A stretch of DNA of 64,000 nucleotides from CAVQND01 sp049518415 (GCA_049518415.1 JBEKRX010000011.1:32587-96586); one strand, 5' to 3'; counted from the first letter of the stretch, positions 40,864-50,158 are shown. Notes: a model not told the origin generated them from the letters alone. A program made the numbers and translations.

Positions 40864-42255
40864 CTACCACCCCGGGTCCGGTCGCACCGTCGCTTTCAAT
40901 CCCCTGGGCCCGACCACATAGATAGGGCTTTCACCCAGCGGCACGGGCAGGTGCCCCGTGCGGACCTTATCGTAGGTCGCCACCCGCTTGGTTCCGTAGA
41001 GGTCATAGAAGACCAGCCCCCGCTCGGTGTTGTTGATGCGGACGTAAGCGAACGGTTTCGTGCTCCACAGCACCATGGTGTCTTGGCCGCTCGCCTCCTC
41101 ACTGAACACGCACGCATAGACCTCCGGTCCAAACGAGTCATTGCGCACCCACCGTTTGCCCTCCAGCATCCGCGTCATGAAACCGTAGGCATAGTACGCG
41201 TACTTCGGCGCCAGCGTCTCCCGCATCAACCCGACCATCTCCGCCGCGTCAAACTGTTGCGCGCCGCCGTCCTTGAGCGTCCACCAAAAGACCTTCTCCA
41301 CCTTCCGCGAGGCCAGGGCCAGCACATGGAACCGCACCAGCAAGTCGGCCGAACGCAACTCCGAGACGCCGTATGGGTGGATGTGCGTGTTGAAGCACAT
41401 CTCGGTAATCCAAATCGGCTTGGGCGGGCCGAACTGCGCTATCGTCCGGAGCAGTTCGTCCGTCTGTTCCAGGAAGCTGCTGTGCGCCAGCGGGTAGTCT
41501 GCCGTCAGTTCCTGGTGGAACCGTTTCACGTATTGGTCCAGCACCCACCAGTCGAACTTGTCCTCGGGCGCATTGGGATTCCGATACGGATGGTAGCAGA
41601 TGATGTCCAAGCAATCGTAGGGGACCAGCCGCAGCACTTTCTCGGCCCACAACACGTCGCAGAAAGCCATGTTCAGGCCCAGCACCTTGGCCTTGGCATT
41701 CGCCTCGTGGATGGCCTTGCCCGACGCCCCCAGCAGCCGCGCGTAGAGCGCCGGGTCGCCCCCCTGGTAGCCCAGGTTCGGCTCGTTCCAGATTTGCCAG
41801 TGCTCGATCTTCCCCGCGTAACGCCTGGCCGCGGCCCGCGCGAAGGCGCAGTAGGCCTCGATCCCGGCCTCCGTCCGCAGGTCGTGAAAAGCCGGGCCAT
41901 AACTCAGATTACCCAAAAGCAGCACGCCGTAGCGCCGGAATCGCTCCACCAGCCCGTCGTAGGGTTCCCAGGTATATTCCCCTTTTCGCCGCTCGATGCG
42001 CTTCCAGGTGAAATCCTGACGGCCCCATTTGATCCCGGCCTCCTCCATGGCCTTGAGCCGCGCCTCCCGGTCGCGGCTGCCCGGCTCCAACGCCGTGTTG
42101 ATGCCGAAAGGCGAATCGGGCAGCAGCGCCTCCCCGCCGGCCGGCGGCGGCAGGCTCACCGTGAAGCTGTTTTCGGCGGTCGGCGTCGTGGCCGGACTGG
42201 CCGCGGCGGGCAACATCAGGGTTGCCCCCAGTGCAATGAGCGCCAGCGTGCGCAT
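40864..42255 (-). CDS. Exported clan GH-A glycoside hydrolase (GH39-like)
   Basis: 463 residues, signal peptide MRTLALIALGATLMLPAAAS. TIM-barrel glycosidase of the retaining GH-A clan: general acid/base in IEHWQIWNEPNLGYQGGD near residue 170, nucleophile Glu in KPIWITEMCFNTHIHPYG near 295. The rest resembles GH39 beta-xylosidases and related GH5-type proteins. Likely cleaves plant or algal polysaccharide-derived oligosaccharides in the periplasm. No transporter or regulator is adjacent, so it is not part of a visible utilisation locus. Confidence 0.82.
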   Translation of the reverse strand: MRTLALIALGATLMLPAAASPATTPTAENSFTVSLPPPAGGEALLPDSPFGINTALEPGSRDREARLKAMEEAGIKWGRQDFTWKRIERRKGEYTWEPYDGLVERFRRYGVLLLGNLSYGPAFHDLRTEAGIEAYCAFARAAARRYAGKIEHWQIWNEPNLGYQGGDPALYARLLGASGKAIHEANAKAKVLGLNMAFCDVLWAEKVLRLVPYDCLDIICYHPYRNPNAPEDKFDWWVLDQYVKRFHQELTADYPLAHSSFLEQTDELLRTIAQFGPPKPIWITEMCFNTHIHPYGVSELRSADLLVRFHVLALASRKVEKVFWWTLKDGGAQQFDAAEMVGLMRETLAPKYAYYAYGFMTRMLEGKRWVRNDSFGPEVYACVFSEEASGQDTMVLWSTKPFAYVRINNTERGLVFYDLYGTKRVATYDKVRTGHLPVPLGESPIYVVGPRGLKATVRPDPGW

Positions 42256-42542
42256 CGGCGGGCCCTCAAGGCGTCAGGCTTCAGTGCCCAACCCCCTCGC
42301 CGGCAGCAGCTCGGCGGCCAAGCTGAGCCCCAAACCGTCGCCAGTCTTCTGAATCCGTGTTCGCATGCCGCCAAACTAACCTCACTCCGCCCGTGAAACA
42401 ACGGCCTTTTGCCACCACAATCTCCGACCGCATTTCCATGCCAAAGACCGTCCTTTTTCCACTTATTTCCACCTATTTCCAGCTATCGGCTCGGCGCCCT
42501 GCGTCCTCTTAGGCCGCCCAGGCGCCGCCGCGGCTCGCCGAT

Positions 42543-42912
42543 TTCAAATCTCAAATCTCAAATTTGAAATCCCTCGCCGAGTCCTGCTCGCGCCAACTGC
42601 GCGGCTGGGCCGAATCGTTACAGGAGAGCAGCATCAAAGGCCAGCGGCATTTGAGCGGCAAGACGCGCCAGCAGGAAGCGGAGAGGAAACGGGCGGAGGC
42701 CTTCCGAAAGGTCCTGCTGACCAGGCTCCCGCTCGGCCACCCCTTGCGCAAGGACGCCGAGGAACGCGGATTGCTCTGACCGCCAGGGCTCGGCAGGAGC
42801 CTCGTCCCCCCGCTCGCGCGAGCGCGGCGCGCAGTGAAACCTTTGAAATCTGAAATCTGAAATCTCAAATCCTATGGTCCCCCCGCTCGCGCGAGCGCGG
42901 CGCGCAGTGAAA
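42543..42912. repeat. Repeat-bearing intergenic region with a doubtful 71-codon frame
   Basis: Has CAAATCTCAAATCTCAAATT at the left and the inverted form GAAATCTGAAATCTGAAATC at about 42845-42864. A ~33-bp unit with the palindrome CGCTCGCGCGAGCG occurs twice (about 42808-42841 and 42877-42911). Between them a TTG-started frame (42564-42779, plus) encodes a charged helical peptide (SIKGQRHLSGKTRQQEAERK). It may be a gene remnant. No known family. Confidence 0.5.
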
Positions 42913-42946
42913 CGCCACCGCTGACTGACTGGCCTGCCCAGCCAAC

Positions 42947-44545
42947 TCACTCACGCGTTTTGCCCGCCTGAGCCGTGGCTCCGGTTGAATTTAACCTGGG
43001 GGAAGCATGCTTTGCAGCCTGGCAGGTTTGCGGGCGGGCCGCACTGGCGTTGCGGGCGCGGCCTTCCGCCCAGGCGCGGAGGTGACTGATCTGCTCGGCC
43101 ATAGTCCTGGCCAGCGGCACGGTTTGCCCCAGGGCGGTCAGGACGTGCCCGGTGGTGAGTTCCTCCTTCGCGTAAAAGGCGTCGTAGAGGCCGCTATTGA
43201 TGGCTTCCTCGATCTCGGCGCCGCTGAAGTCGTGGCTGGCCTCGGCCAGGGCCTCCAGGTCGAAGCGGGCGGGGTCCCGCCCGCGTTTGTGCAGGTGAAT
43301 GCGGAAGACCTCGAGACGCTCCTGGCCGGTGGGCAAATCGACAAAAAAGATTTCATCCAGGCGCCCCTTGCGCAGCAGCTCGGGCGGCAGTTGGGAGATG
43401 TCATTGGCGGTGGCGACCACGAACACCGGGGCTTGCTTTTCCGAGAGCCACGTCAGGAACGTGCCGAAGACCCGCGCGGTGGTGCCGCCGTCGGTCGCCC
43501 CGGAGCCTTGCGCGCCGGCAAAGGCCTTGTCCACCTCGTCCACCCAGAGGATAGCAGGGGCCACCGATTCGGCCACGGCAATGGCGCGGCGGACGTTCTC
43601 TTCGGAGGAGCCGATGAAGCTGTTGAACATGCGGCCCATGTCGAAGCGGAGCAGGGGCAGTTGCCATTGGGTGGAGACGGCTTTGGCGCAGAGGCTCTTG
43701 CCGCAGCCCTGCACGCCCAGCATGAGCACGCCTTTGGGGGCCGGCAGCCCGAAGGCGCGCGCCTCCGCCGAGAAGGCCAGGGCGCGCTTGTTGAGCCAGT
43801 CCTTGAGCACCCCCAGCCCGCCCACGCCGGCGAAACTCTCGCTCGTGGTGTAATACTCCAACAGCCCGCTCTTGCGGATGATCTGCTGCTTTTCGGCAAA
43901 AACTGCATGGATGTCCTCCCCGCTGAGCCGGCCGTCCTGGACGATGATCTTGGCGAAGACATTCTCCGCCTCGCCGAGCGTGAGGCCCAGGGCCGCCTGC
44001 AGGAGCCGCTCCCGCCCCGCCGGCTCCAGGTCAATGCTCACCTGCTTGAACTGCTTCAGGTCGGCCCCGATCCGGTCCAGCAACTCGGCCAGGTCTTCCC
44101 GCCCGGGCAAGGGATAGTTCAACACCGTCATCTCCTTCTCCAGCTCGGTGGGGATTTCCATCACCGGCGATATCAGGACGATCGTCTTGAAGCTGTTCTT
44201 GAGATGGAGGGCGATTTCCTTGAGCTTGCGGATGACGGCGAAATTGCTCTTGGTCAGGAAGGGGTGGAAGTCCTTGAAAATGAAGATCGCGGGCTCGACT
44301 TGCTCGATCACCTGGTCCAGGGCCTGGAGCGGGTCCTTGGTGGCAGCGTTGCGGACTTTTTGGGCCTGGATGGAAGTCCCGGCGGGCACGATGCCGGTGG
44401 TGCAGCTCCACTCGAAGGCCTTCTTCTGCCGTTTCCTGGCAATCTCGACCACCAGGTTCTGCACCCGCATCTCCTCGCTGCTGATGAGATAGAGCAGCGG
44501 GTAGCGCGCCCGGATCAGCGTCTCCAGTTCGCTTTGAAAGCTCAT
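42947..44545 (-). CDS. Ycf46-like AAA+ ATPase
   Basis: 532 residues from ATG 44545, which overlaps the stop of the upstream small gene (ATGA). The N-terminal half (LETLIRARYPLLYLISSEEM, IFIFKDFHPFLTKSNFAVIR) is a degenerate P-loop-like domain typical of Ycf46 proteins. The C-terminal AAA domain has Walker A GVQGCGKSLCAKAV, Walker B AILWVDEVDKAF and arginine finger LLRKGRLDEIFF. The related cyanobacterial/plastid Ycf46 has been linked to photosynthesis regulation, but its general role is unknown. Third gene of a sigma factor-small protein-ATPase operon, so it may act on that regulatory pair. Confidence 0.85.
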   Translation of the reverse strand: MSFQSELETLIRARYPLLYLISSEEMRVQNLVVEIARKRQKKAFEWSCTTGIVPAGTSIQAQKVRNAATKDPLQALDQVIEQVEPAIFIFKDFHPFLTKSNFAVIRKLKEIALHLKNSFKTIVLISPVMEIPTELEKEMTVLNYPLPGREDLAELLDRIGADLKQFKQVSIDLEPAGRERLLQAALGLTLGEAENVFAKIIVQDGRLSGEDIHAVFAEKQQIIRKSGLLEYYTTSESFAGVGGLGVLKDWLNKRALAFSAEARAFGLPAPKGVLMLGVQGCGKSLCAKAVSTQWQLPLLRFDMGRMFNSFIGSSEENVRRAIAVAESVAPAILWVDEVDKAFAGAQGSGATDGGTTARVFGTFLTWLSEKQAPVFVVATANDISQLPPELLRKGRLDEIFFVDLPTGQERLEVFRIHLHKRGRDPARFDLEALAEASHDFSGAEIEEAINSGLYDAFYAKEELTTGHVLTALGQTVPLARTMAEQISHLRAWAEGRARNASAARPQTCQAAKHASPRLNSTGATAQAGKTRE

Positions 44546-44766
44546 AACCCGCCAAAGAGCCGCCGCCACCAGCGCCGCCGCGGGGCCGACATATCGAGGA
44601 GCGATTCCTGCAGCCGCCGCCCGATGCTCGGCGGCACCGGCGTATGCAGCGCATCGTGCCGGAGCAGCTCTTCCACACTGCCAAACTCGAGGGGCGCCGA
44701 CTGCTGGCGTTGCTGTTGGGCGCCCTGCTGCTGCTCCTGGGAATTGAATTGGCTCTGGCGTTTCAT
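44542..44766 (-). CDS. Small protein between ECF sigma factor and AAA ATPase (possible regulator)
   Basis: 74 residues: Gln-rich N-terminus (NSQEQQQGAQQQRQQ), then SVEELLRHDALHTPVPPSIG and a basic C-terminus with RRRWWRRLFGGL. It starts 4 bp after the sigma stop codon and its stop overlaps the ATPase start (ATGA), so it is translated in a tightly coupled unit. Length and position fit a small anti-sigma-like or adaptor protein, but no known motif is present. The coupling makes it real despite its size. Confidence 0.7.
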   Translation of the reverse strand: MKRQSQFNSQEQQQGAQQQRQQSAPLEFGSVEELLRHDALHTPVPPSIGRRLQESLLDMSAPRRRWWRRLFGGL

Positions 44767-44769
44767 AGC

Positions 44770-45390
44770 TCAAGCGGTCTTTTCGAACAGGACGGCGAAG
44801 ACCTTGCGGGCGCGGTGCAGTTTGCCCCGCACCGCGTCAGGCGACTGCTCGGTGAGCGCGCCGACCTGTTCGTAGCTCAACTGTTCATCGGCCACCAGCA
44901 AGAGCAGGAGCCGATATTCCGCGGGCAGTCCGTCCAGCGCCTTTTGGATGCGCTGGCCCAGTTCCTTGCTCTCCAGCACCCGCAGTGGCGAGTCGGTCCT
45001 GGCCGCCGCCGACTCCCAGACTGCGTCGTCCGCGTTCGTGAAGATGTGCCGCTCGTGCCAGGCCTGTTGCAGGTTGCGGCAGTGATTGATGGCAATGCGG
45101 TAGAGCCAGGTCCGCCAGGTCGATTCCCGCCGGAATTGCTCCATCTTCCGAAAGGCCTTGAGAAACACATCGTGCGTGGCATCCTCCGCCTTTTGGGGAT
45201 CGCCCAACAGCCGCAGCGCCAGGTAGTAGATGGCGCGGCTGTGCTCCAGGTAAAGCTCGGCGAATTCCCCCTCCGCCAGCCCGGCAGGCGGTCCCCCCGC
45301 CGATGGGCCGGCGTCCCGCCCGGCCATTAGGGGGCCCGCCTCGTCCGCGCGCTCATTTTCTGCCAGCGGCTTGCTCACGACTATGCTCAC
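44770..45390 (-). CDS. ECF-type sigma-70 family RNA polymerase sigma factor
   Basis: 206 residues with a ~40-residue N-terminal extension. Region 2: FAELYLEHSRAIYYLALRLL, EDATHDVFLKAFRKMEQFRR, WRTWLYRIAINHCRN. Region 4: LDGLPAEYRLLLLLVADEQL, SYEQVGALTEQSPDAVRGKL. First gene of the operon with the 74-residue protein and AAA ATPase. The upstream 45391-45663 region holds no recognisable gene or RNA. Confidence 0.92.
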   Translation of the reverse strand: MSIVVSKPLAENERADEAGPLMAGRDAGPSAGGPPAGLAEGEFAELYLEHSRAIYYLALRLLGDPQKAEDATHDVFLKAFRKMEQFRRESTWRTWLYRIAINHCRNLQQAWHERHIFTNADDAVWESAAARTDSPLRVLESKELGQRIQKALDGLPAEYRLLLLLVADEQLSYEQVGALTEQSPDAVRGKLHRARKVFAVLFEKTA

Positions 45391-45663
45391 CGCCCATTAG
45401 ACCATACCTTGAGCCAAATGTCACGCGGCAACGGGATGGCAGGGTTCAAGCGTTCGAGCCTTGAGGCGCTGAACCTGGGCCGCTGAAACCCCGGTCGACG
45501 CGCTGGCGCGCATGGGCGCAGGCAAGCTCGTTGGGGTGCTGCTCGGGAAGTGGCCATCAGGCTCACCAGGCACGGCTCCAGCGCGGCGCTGGCCCTCCTG
45601 GGCGCTGGTCCGGGAGTCCGCTGCCGCGTCGACGATTAGACGGTACGGGACTGTCTATTTGCT

Positions 45664-46014
45664 CTACAAGAATTCCTCGATTTTAGCCTTGGCCTCGGCC
45701 AGGCCGACTCCTGGATTCTGCTCCCGATAAAGTTTGATGGCGGCAATCTTCCCACCTGGCGCGTTGGCGAGTCGCTCAACCTCTGAAGATAGGCCGGAAG
45801 GCGGTGGCGGCGGCAACTCAACGCCTTGATGTTTCAGGAGGGCATCCATCTTCTGGTGCAGCCAGTCCAACTGCCGTTTCAAGCCTCGCAGGTCAATCCG
45901 CTGCCGCAGTGCCCTGGCCGTGACCCGTTTGTAATATGCTCCGGTAAGGAGGACCACGATGGCTGCAATGATGGCGTAGTCGCGGAACTCCAGGACTCCA
46001 AGTATTGATGTCAT
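45664..46014 (-). CDS. Membrane-anchored protein with ribosomal L7/L12 C-domain-like end
   Basis: 116 residues from ATG 46014. One transmembrane helix (YAIIAAIVVLLTGAYY), a basic coiled segment (LRQRIDLRGLKRQLDWLHQK), a Pro-rich hinge (ELPPPPPSG), and a C-terminal motif GGKIAAIKLYREQNPGVGLA/EAKAKIEEFL. That motif matches the helix-loop-helix of the L7/L12 C-terminal domain (K-x-x-x-I-K-x-x-R ... G-L-x-E-A-K). In L7/L12 this surface recruits translation GTPases. A membrane-tethered version is seen in several bacteria but its role is unknown. Single gene. Confidence 0.7.
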   Translation of the reverse strand: MTSILGVLEFRDYAIIAAIVVLLTGAYYKRVTARALRQRIDLRGLKRQLDWLHQKMDALLKHQGVELPPPPPSGLSSEVERLANAPGGKIAAIKLYREQNPGVGLAEAKAKIEEFL

Positions 46015-46120
46015 AAGCAAATGAAATGAGAGTGATGCGGCCTAACCTAAGGCAACGTATCCGGGGGCGCAAGCGTTCAACCGTTGGCGCGGGAGACCGG
46101 AGCAAGTCCAAGGTCACCAG

Positions 46121-46909
46121 TCACCGATCACCACCCAAATTAAACTTAACCCAGGTATGCGAGCCGGTCTGGCGGTTGCGCATTTCCATCTCCTCCAATT
46201 GGCGCTGGCCGTTGACTTTCTTGAGGCCGGAGGGATCGAATTGCTTGAGCAGCCCGCCCGCGCCGTCGTAGGCATCGGCGTGCAGGAGGCCGCCATTGTC
46301 CGTATCCACCCAGGAGACGACTCGGGCGTAGCCGCTGGACCCAGGGTGCGGATTGACGCTCTCCAAAACGGCGCAAGGCCGGCCGTGGCGCATCTCCTTG
46401 CGCACCACTCGCTGCTTGGGCCAATGAAGGAATTCCAGCCCCAAATCCGCCACCCAAAAATCGGCCCCGGCAAACGGAACCATGGTTTGGTTGCCCGCTA
46501 AACTAATCGGGCCGGCGTTGGTGGCGCCGGGGCGGGGCGGCCGGATGAAGAGATATTCATTGGGCTGTTGGCCGTAGTGGATCACGGTCAGCTTCTCTGC
46601 GGCAACGCCCGGGGCCGGGAGCGTCTGATAGACACTCACCCAGTTGGTGGGCGTGGCATAGAGCTCGAACTTCACCGGGACCTGGCGCTCCTGGTCATTG
46701 GCCTCGCGGATTCTCACCACCCCAGTGATGGACGAATTGGTTTCGGGCTTTTGCGCCAGCAACTCGGCCACCAACTCGCGCCCCGCTCTCACGGACTCCT
46801 CGGGGCTGAGCGGCGGCGGGCGCGTCTCCATCGGCCGTTGAGCGCAAGCCAGCAGAGGCCAGAGCAGCAAGAGCACGAAAAACCCCTTGCAGACTCTAAA
46901 TTGAGCCAT
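46121..46909 (-). CDS. Lipoprotein of the LolA-like outer-membrane lipoprotein-sorting fold
   Basis: 262 residues from ATG 46909. Lipoprotein signal with lipobox (VLLLLWPLLACAQ), so membrane-anchored by Cys. The body (SSITGVVRIREANDQERQVP, WVSVYQTLPAPGVAAEKLTV, ADFWVADLGLEFLHWPKQRV, AVLESVNPHPGSSGYARVVS) follows the half-barrel LolA-type pattern used by the outer membrane lipoprotein-sorting family. It probably binds a lipid or lipopeptide in the envelope. The same frame stays open upstream across the end of lon, but the lipobox start is far more plausible. Confidence 0.75.
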   Translation of the reverse strand: MAQFRVCKGFFVLLLLWPLLACAQRPMETRPPPLSPEESVRAGRELVAELLAQKPETNSSITGVVRIREANDQERQVPVKFELYATPTNWVSVYQTLPAPGVAAEKLTVIHYGQQPNEYLFIRPPRPGATNAGPISLAGNQTMVPFAGADFWVADLGLEFLHWPKQRVVRKEMRHGRPCAVLESVNPHPGSSGYARVVSWVDTDNGGLLHADAYDGAGGLLKQFDPSGLKKVNGQRQLEEMEMRNRQTGSHTWVKFNLGGDR

Positions 46910-47034
46910 CGCCGGCCCTGGTGAGGCTCCCAGCCCCTCCCATAACTCATCGGGTTTCATACGCGGACCCAATTCACTGTTTACAATTTGTGATTGGCTG
47001 GGTTGGCCCGGTTGCCGCCGGCCACGCCGGGAGG

Positions 47035-49431
47035 CTATTTCGTGTGCAATGCGAGGGGCAGCAGCTCCGATATATGCCTGATGAAATGGACCTTCAGCTT
47101 CTGGCGCACTTCTTCCGGCACTTCGGTCCAGTCGGCCCGGTTTTGTTCCGGCAGCACTACCTGCTTGAGGCCGAAACGGGCGGCGGCCAGGACCTTTTCC
47201 TTGATCCCGCCGACGCGCATGACGCGTCCCCGCAGGCTGATTTCCCCGGTCATGGCGACATCCGACCGCACCCGCCGGCGCGTGAGCAGCGAGGCCAGCG
47301 CCGCCACGACGGTCACCCCCGCGCTCGGCCCGTCCTTGGGGGTGGCGCCCGCCGGCACATGGATGTGAATGTCGAAATTGCCATGATCGGACAAATCCAA
47401 GCCGAGCGCGGGGGCCTGGCTGCGCAAGTAGCTCAGCGCCGTTTGCGCGCTCTCCTTCATGACCTCTCCCAGCGAACCGGTCAGCAGCAGATGGCCTTTG
47501 CCAGGCATCCGGGTCGCCTCGATGAACAGGACCTCGCCCCCGACCGGCGTCCACCCCAGGCCGGTGGCAATGCCATATTCCTTGATGGTCTCGGCGCTCT
47601 CGCTGACAAACCGGGCGGCGCCCAGGTAATTGGTCAAGGCCTCCGGCTTGAGCACCAGCGGCTTGGGCAGGTGGCCGTTGCCCACCAGACGGCGGGTCGC
47701 CTTCCGGGTGAGGGCGGCAATCTCGCGCTCCAACTGCCGCACCCCCGCCTCGCGCGTGTAATCGTGAATGAGGCGGCGCAATGTGGCGTCCGGGAACTTC
47801 ACTTCCTGGCGCGTGAGCCCATGCTCCTCCAACTGTCGCGGCACCAGAAAGCGCTTGGCGATCTGGAGCTTCTCCGACGCCGTGTAACTGGGCAGTTCAA
47901 TGACCTCCAGCCGGTCGCGCAGCGCCGGGTGGATCGGGTCCAGCCAGTTGGCGGTGGTAATGAACAGCACCCGCGACAGGTCGAAGGGCAGGTCCAGATA
48001 ATAATCGGTGAAGGTGTTGTTCTGGGCTGGGTCGAGCACCTCCAGCAAGGCGGCGGCCGGGTCCCCGCGAAAATCGGCGCCCACCTTGTCCAGCTCGTCG
48101 AGCAGAATGACCGGGTTGCGGCTCTCCACCCGGCGCAACGTCTGGATGATCTGGCCGGGCAGCGCGCCGACGTAGGTGCGCCGGTGCCCGCGAATCTCCG
48201 CCTCGTCGCGCATGCCCCCAAGGGCAATCCGCGCAAACTTGCGCCCCAGGGCCTCCGCCACGCTCCGGCCCAGGGAGGTCTTGCCGACCCCGGGGGGACC
48301 GACCAGGCACAGAATGGGGCCCTTGATTTGTTTGCGCCGCTGGATGACGGCCAGAAACTCGAGCAGGCGGTCTTTGACTTTGCTCAACCCGAAATGCTGT
48401 TCGTTGAGAATCCGCTCGGCCTCGACCAGGTCGAGTTTGTCCTCGGTCTCCGTCGCCCAGGGCAGGGCCAGGAGCCAATCCAGGTAATGGCGGATCACGG
48501 CGTACTCCGCCGCCGCCGGCACCATCTGCTGGAGCCGGTCCAACTCCTGCGTCGCCACTTGCTTGGCCTCCGCAGGCAGCGGGGTTTGCTCGATCCGCTC
48601 CCGCAGCATCCGCGCTTCGCTCGCGTTGGGATCCAATTCCCCAAGTTCCCGCTGGATCGCCCGCAACTGCTCCCGCAGAAAAAAATCCTTCTGCGTCTTG
48701 GAGATCGCCGTGGCGACTTCGCTCTGGATTTTCGAGCTCAGCGTCAGCACTTCGTGCTCCCGGTTGAGCATCGGCAACAGCCGGGTCAGGCGCTCTTTGA
48801 CCGAAATCGTCTCCAGCAACTTCTGCCGCTCGGCCAAATCGAGGTTCAGGTTGACCGCCACCAGGTCCGAGAATTGCCCGGGATCTTCCGTGTTGAGGGC
48901 GGCGATCCTGATTTGCTCGGACAGCGCCGGCGACAGCTTGATGATCTCCTGGAAGTGGCTCTGCGCGCTGCGCATCATCGCCGCCAACTCCACCGACTCC
49001 TCCTTCACATCGCGCAGCAACTCGAATTTCGCGCAGAGGTAAGGTTCGAGCTTGGTGTACTCCCGGATGCGGATGCGCCACAGCCCCTCCACCACCACGC
49101 GGACGGTATTGTCCGGGAACTTGAGCATCTTGAGCACGCGCGCGGCGCACCCCACGTCGTGCATCTCGTCGGGCCTGGGGTTCTCGGCCTCGGCGTTGCG
49201 CTGCAAGACCGCTCCCACCAACCGGTCGCCCCCCACCACATCGTCGATCAGCTTGGTGCTCTGGGCCGTCTCGACCAGCAGCGGCGCCGGCATGGTGGGG
49301 AAAATGACGATGTCGGACAAACCCAGGATGGGCAGCACTTCCGGCAGCGAACTGGACGACACGCGCGAGGGCGTTTCCGCCCCGCTGGGAGTTCCCAGGA
49401 TGCTGACAAACTCGGTGTCGGGCGAGGTCAT
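47035..49431 (-). CDS. lon: ATP-dependent protease Lon
   Basis: 798 residues, the standard length. N-terminal substrate-binding LAN domain (LPILGLSDIVIFPTMPAPLL), AAA+ module with Walker A VGPPGVGKTSLGRSVAEALG near residue 370 and YVGALPGQIIQTLRRV. The C-terminal protease has Ser in TPKDGPSAGVTVVAALASLL and Lys in GGIKEKVLAAARFGLKQVVL. Degrades misfolded and regulatory proteins in the cytoplasm. It starts 43 bp after the hsp20 gene on the same strand, so heat-shock co-regulation is likely, though no CIRCE element was found. Confidence 0.96.
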   Translation of the reverse strand: MTSPDTEFVSILGTPSGAETPSRVSSSSLPEVLPILGLSDIVIFPTMPAPLLVETAQSTKLIDDVVGGDRLVGAVLQRNAEAENPRPDEMHDVGCAARVLKMLKFPDNTVRVVVEGLWRIRIREYTKLEPYLCAKFELLRDVKEESVELAAMMRSAQSHFQEIIKLSPALSEQIRIAALNTEDPGQFSDLVAVNLNLDLAERQKLLETISVKERLTRLLPMLNREHEVLTLSSKIQSEVATAISKTQKDFFLREQLRAIQRELGELDPNASEARMLRERIEQTPLPAEAKQVATQELDRLQQMVPAAAEYAVIRHYLDWLLALPWATETEDKLDLVEAERILNEQHFGLSKVKDRLLEFLAVIQRRKQIKGPILCLVGPPGVGKTSLGRSVAEALGRKFARIALGGMRDEAEIRGHRRTYVGALPGQIIQTLRRVESRNPVILLDELDKVGADFRGDPAAALLEVLDPAQNNTFTDYYLDLPFDLSRVLFITTANWLDPIHPALRDRLEVIELPSYTASEKLQIAKRFLVPRQLEEHGLTRQEVKFPDATLRRLIHDYTREAGVRQLEREIAALTRKATRRLVGNGHLPKPLVLKPEALTNYLGAARFVSESAETIKEYGIATGLGWTPVGGEVLFIEATRMPGKGHLLLTGSLGEVMKESAQTALSYLRSQAPALGLDLSDHGNFDIHIHVPAGATPKDGPSAGVTVVAALASLLTRRRVRSDVAMTGEISLRGRVMRVGGIKEKVLAAARFGLKQVVLPEQNRADWTEVPEEVRQKLKVHFIRHISELLPLALHTK

Positions 49432-49474
49432 GATCGCGCCTTTTAGCCATTAGATGCCCGCCCGGCGCAAAAGT

Positions 49475-49903
49475 TCAGATAACCGAGGCGTTTCCCTCCG
49501 CAATCGGCACTTTCGTGCTCTTGGACGGCTGTTGTGCCAGCGGCACATCAATCCGCAGAAAACCGTTTACATACACCGCCTTGGCCTGGGTCAAGTCGTA
49601 GCCGGGCGGCAATTCCAACACGCTCTCAAACGGCCCGTAGTTTATCTCCATCACCAGGAAATTGCATTTGGCCGCCCGGCAGCCGTCCGGCCGGTTGCCG
49701 CTGATGGACAACCGGTTCCCCTCCACCGTGATCTCCAAACAATCGCTCCGCATGCCGGCCAGTTCCACCTTCACCACCAGGCCGCTGTCCGTCGCATACA
49801 CATCTGTGTCAGGGACCCAATGCGCCCGGGCCGAACCTTCCCGCCCACCCCCGGCAGAGCGGCTCACAAAATGCACCGACGAACTGACTTTGCACATGGC
49901 CAT
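49475..49903 (-). CDS. Small heat-shock protein, Hsp20/alpha-crystallin family
   Basis: 142 residues. The alpha-crystallin domain spans ~30-125: PDTDVYATDSGLVVKVELAG, CLEITVEGNRLSISGNRPD, YGPFESVLELPPGYDLTQAK, and the diagnostic end AVYVNGFLRIDVP. Holds unfolding proteins for refolding or degradation. Directly upstream of lon, which gives a hold-or-degrade unit. The IXI tail motif is only loosely present (KVPIAEG). Confidence 0.92.
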   Translation of the reverse strand: MAMCKVSSSVHFVSRSAGGGREGSARAHWVPDTDVYATDSGLVVKVELAGMRSDCLEITVEGNRLSISGNRPDGCRAAKCNFLVMEINYGPFESVLELPPGYDLTQAKAVYVNGFLRIDVPLAQQPSKSTKVPIAEGNASVI

Positions 49904-49948
49904 TTAGCGAACTAGAGTGTACCTCAGCCCCAGCGCCGGCGCAAGCGC

Positions 49949-50158
49949 TCACGGCTTCATTTTCACCAGCGCCTCCCCACGCCTGCCCTTGCGCGCGCGA
50001 AACACCAGCGAAGTCGCCCCACCCGCTCGACCGGCTCCCAGGCAACCGCAATCCGCGCATCGCTCGAAACTGAATCGACGGCGGCGGAGCTTGCTGCCTG
50101 CCAGCCAGACGCCGGCAGCGGCAACGATAAATAGCGACGCCAACTGCTGCCAATCCAT
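49949..50158 (-). CDS. Small cysteine-bearing membrane protein
   Basis: 69 residues: a short membrane helix (WQQLASLFIVAAAGVWLAG), a basic stretch KLRRRRFSFE, then CADCGCLG. The layout resembles the FeoB-associated Cys-rich membrane proteins (helix followed by a Cys cluster), but no feo gene is nearby, so the similarity may be structural only. Separate from hsp20 downstream. Confidence 0.5.
   Translation of the reverse strand: MDWQQLASLFIVAAAGVWLAGSKLRRRRFSFERCADCGCLGAGRAGGATSLVFRARKGRRGEALVKMKP

Noticed and set aside
45391..45663. Possible RNA gene or short peptide gene upstream of the ECF sigma operon
   Set aside because: No conserved RNA signature and only short frames with poor composition.
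46910..47554. Upstream extension of the LolA-like lipoprotein into lon
   Set aside because: Overlaps lon coding sequence. The lipobox-bearing start at 46909 is clearly better.
46921..49446. 841-codon plus-strand frame opposite lon
   Set aside because: Shadow of lon; no recognisable domain, His/Gln/Arg-rich composition typical of antisense frames.
49904..49948. CIRCE or other heat-shock operator before hsp20-lon
   Set aside because: No TTAGCACTC/GAGTGCTAA inverted repeat present.
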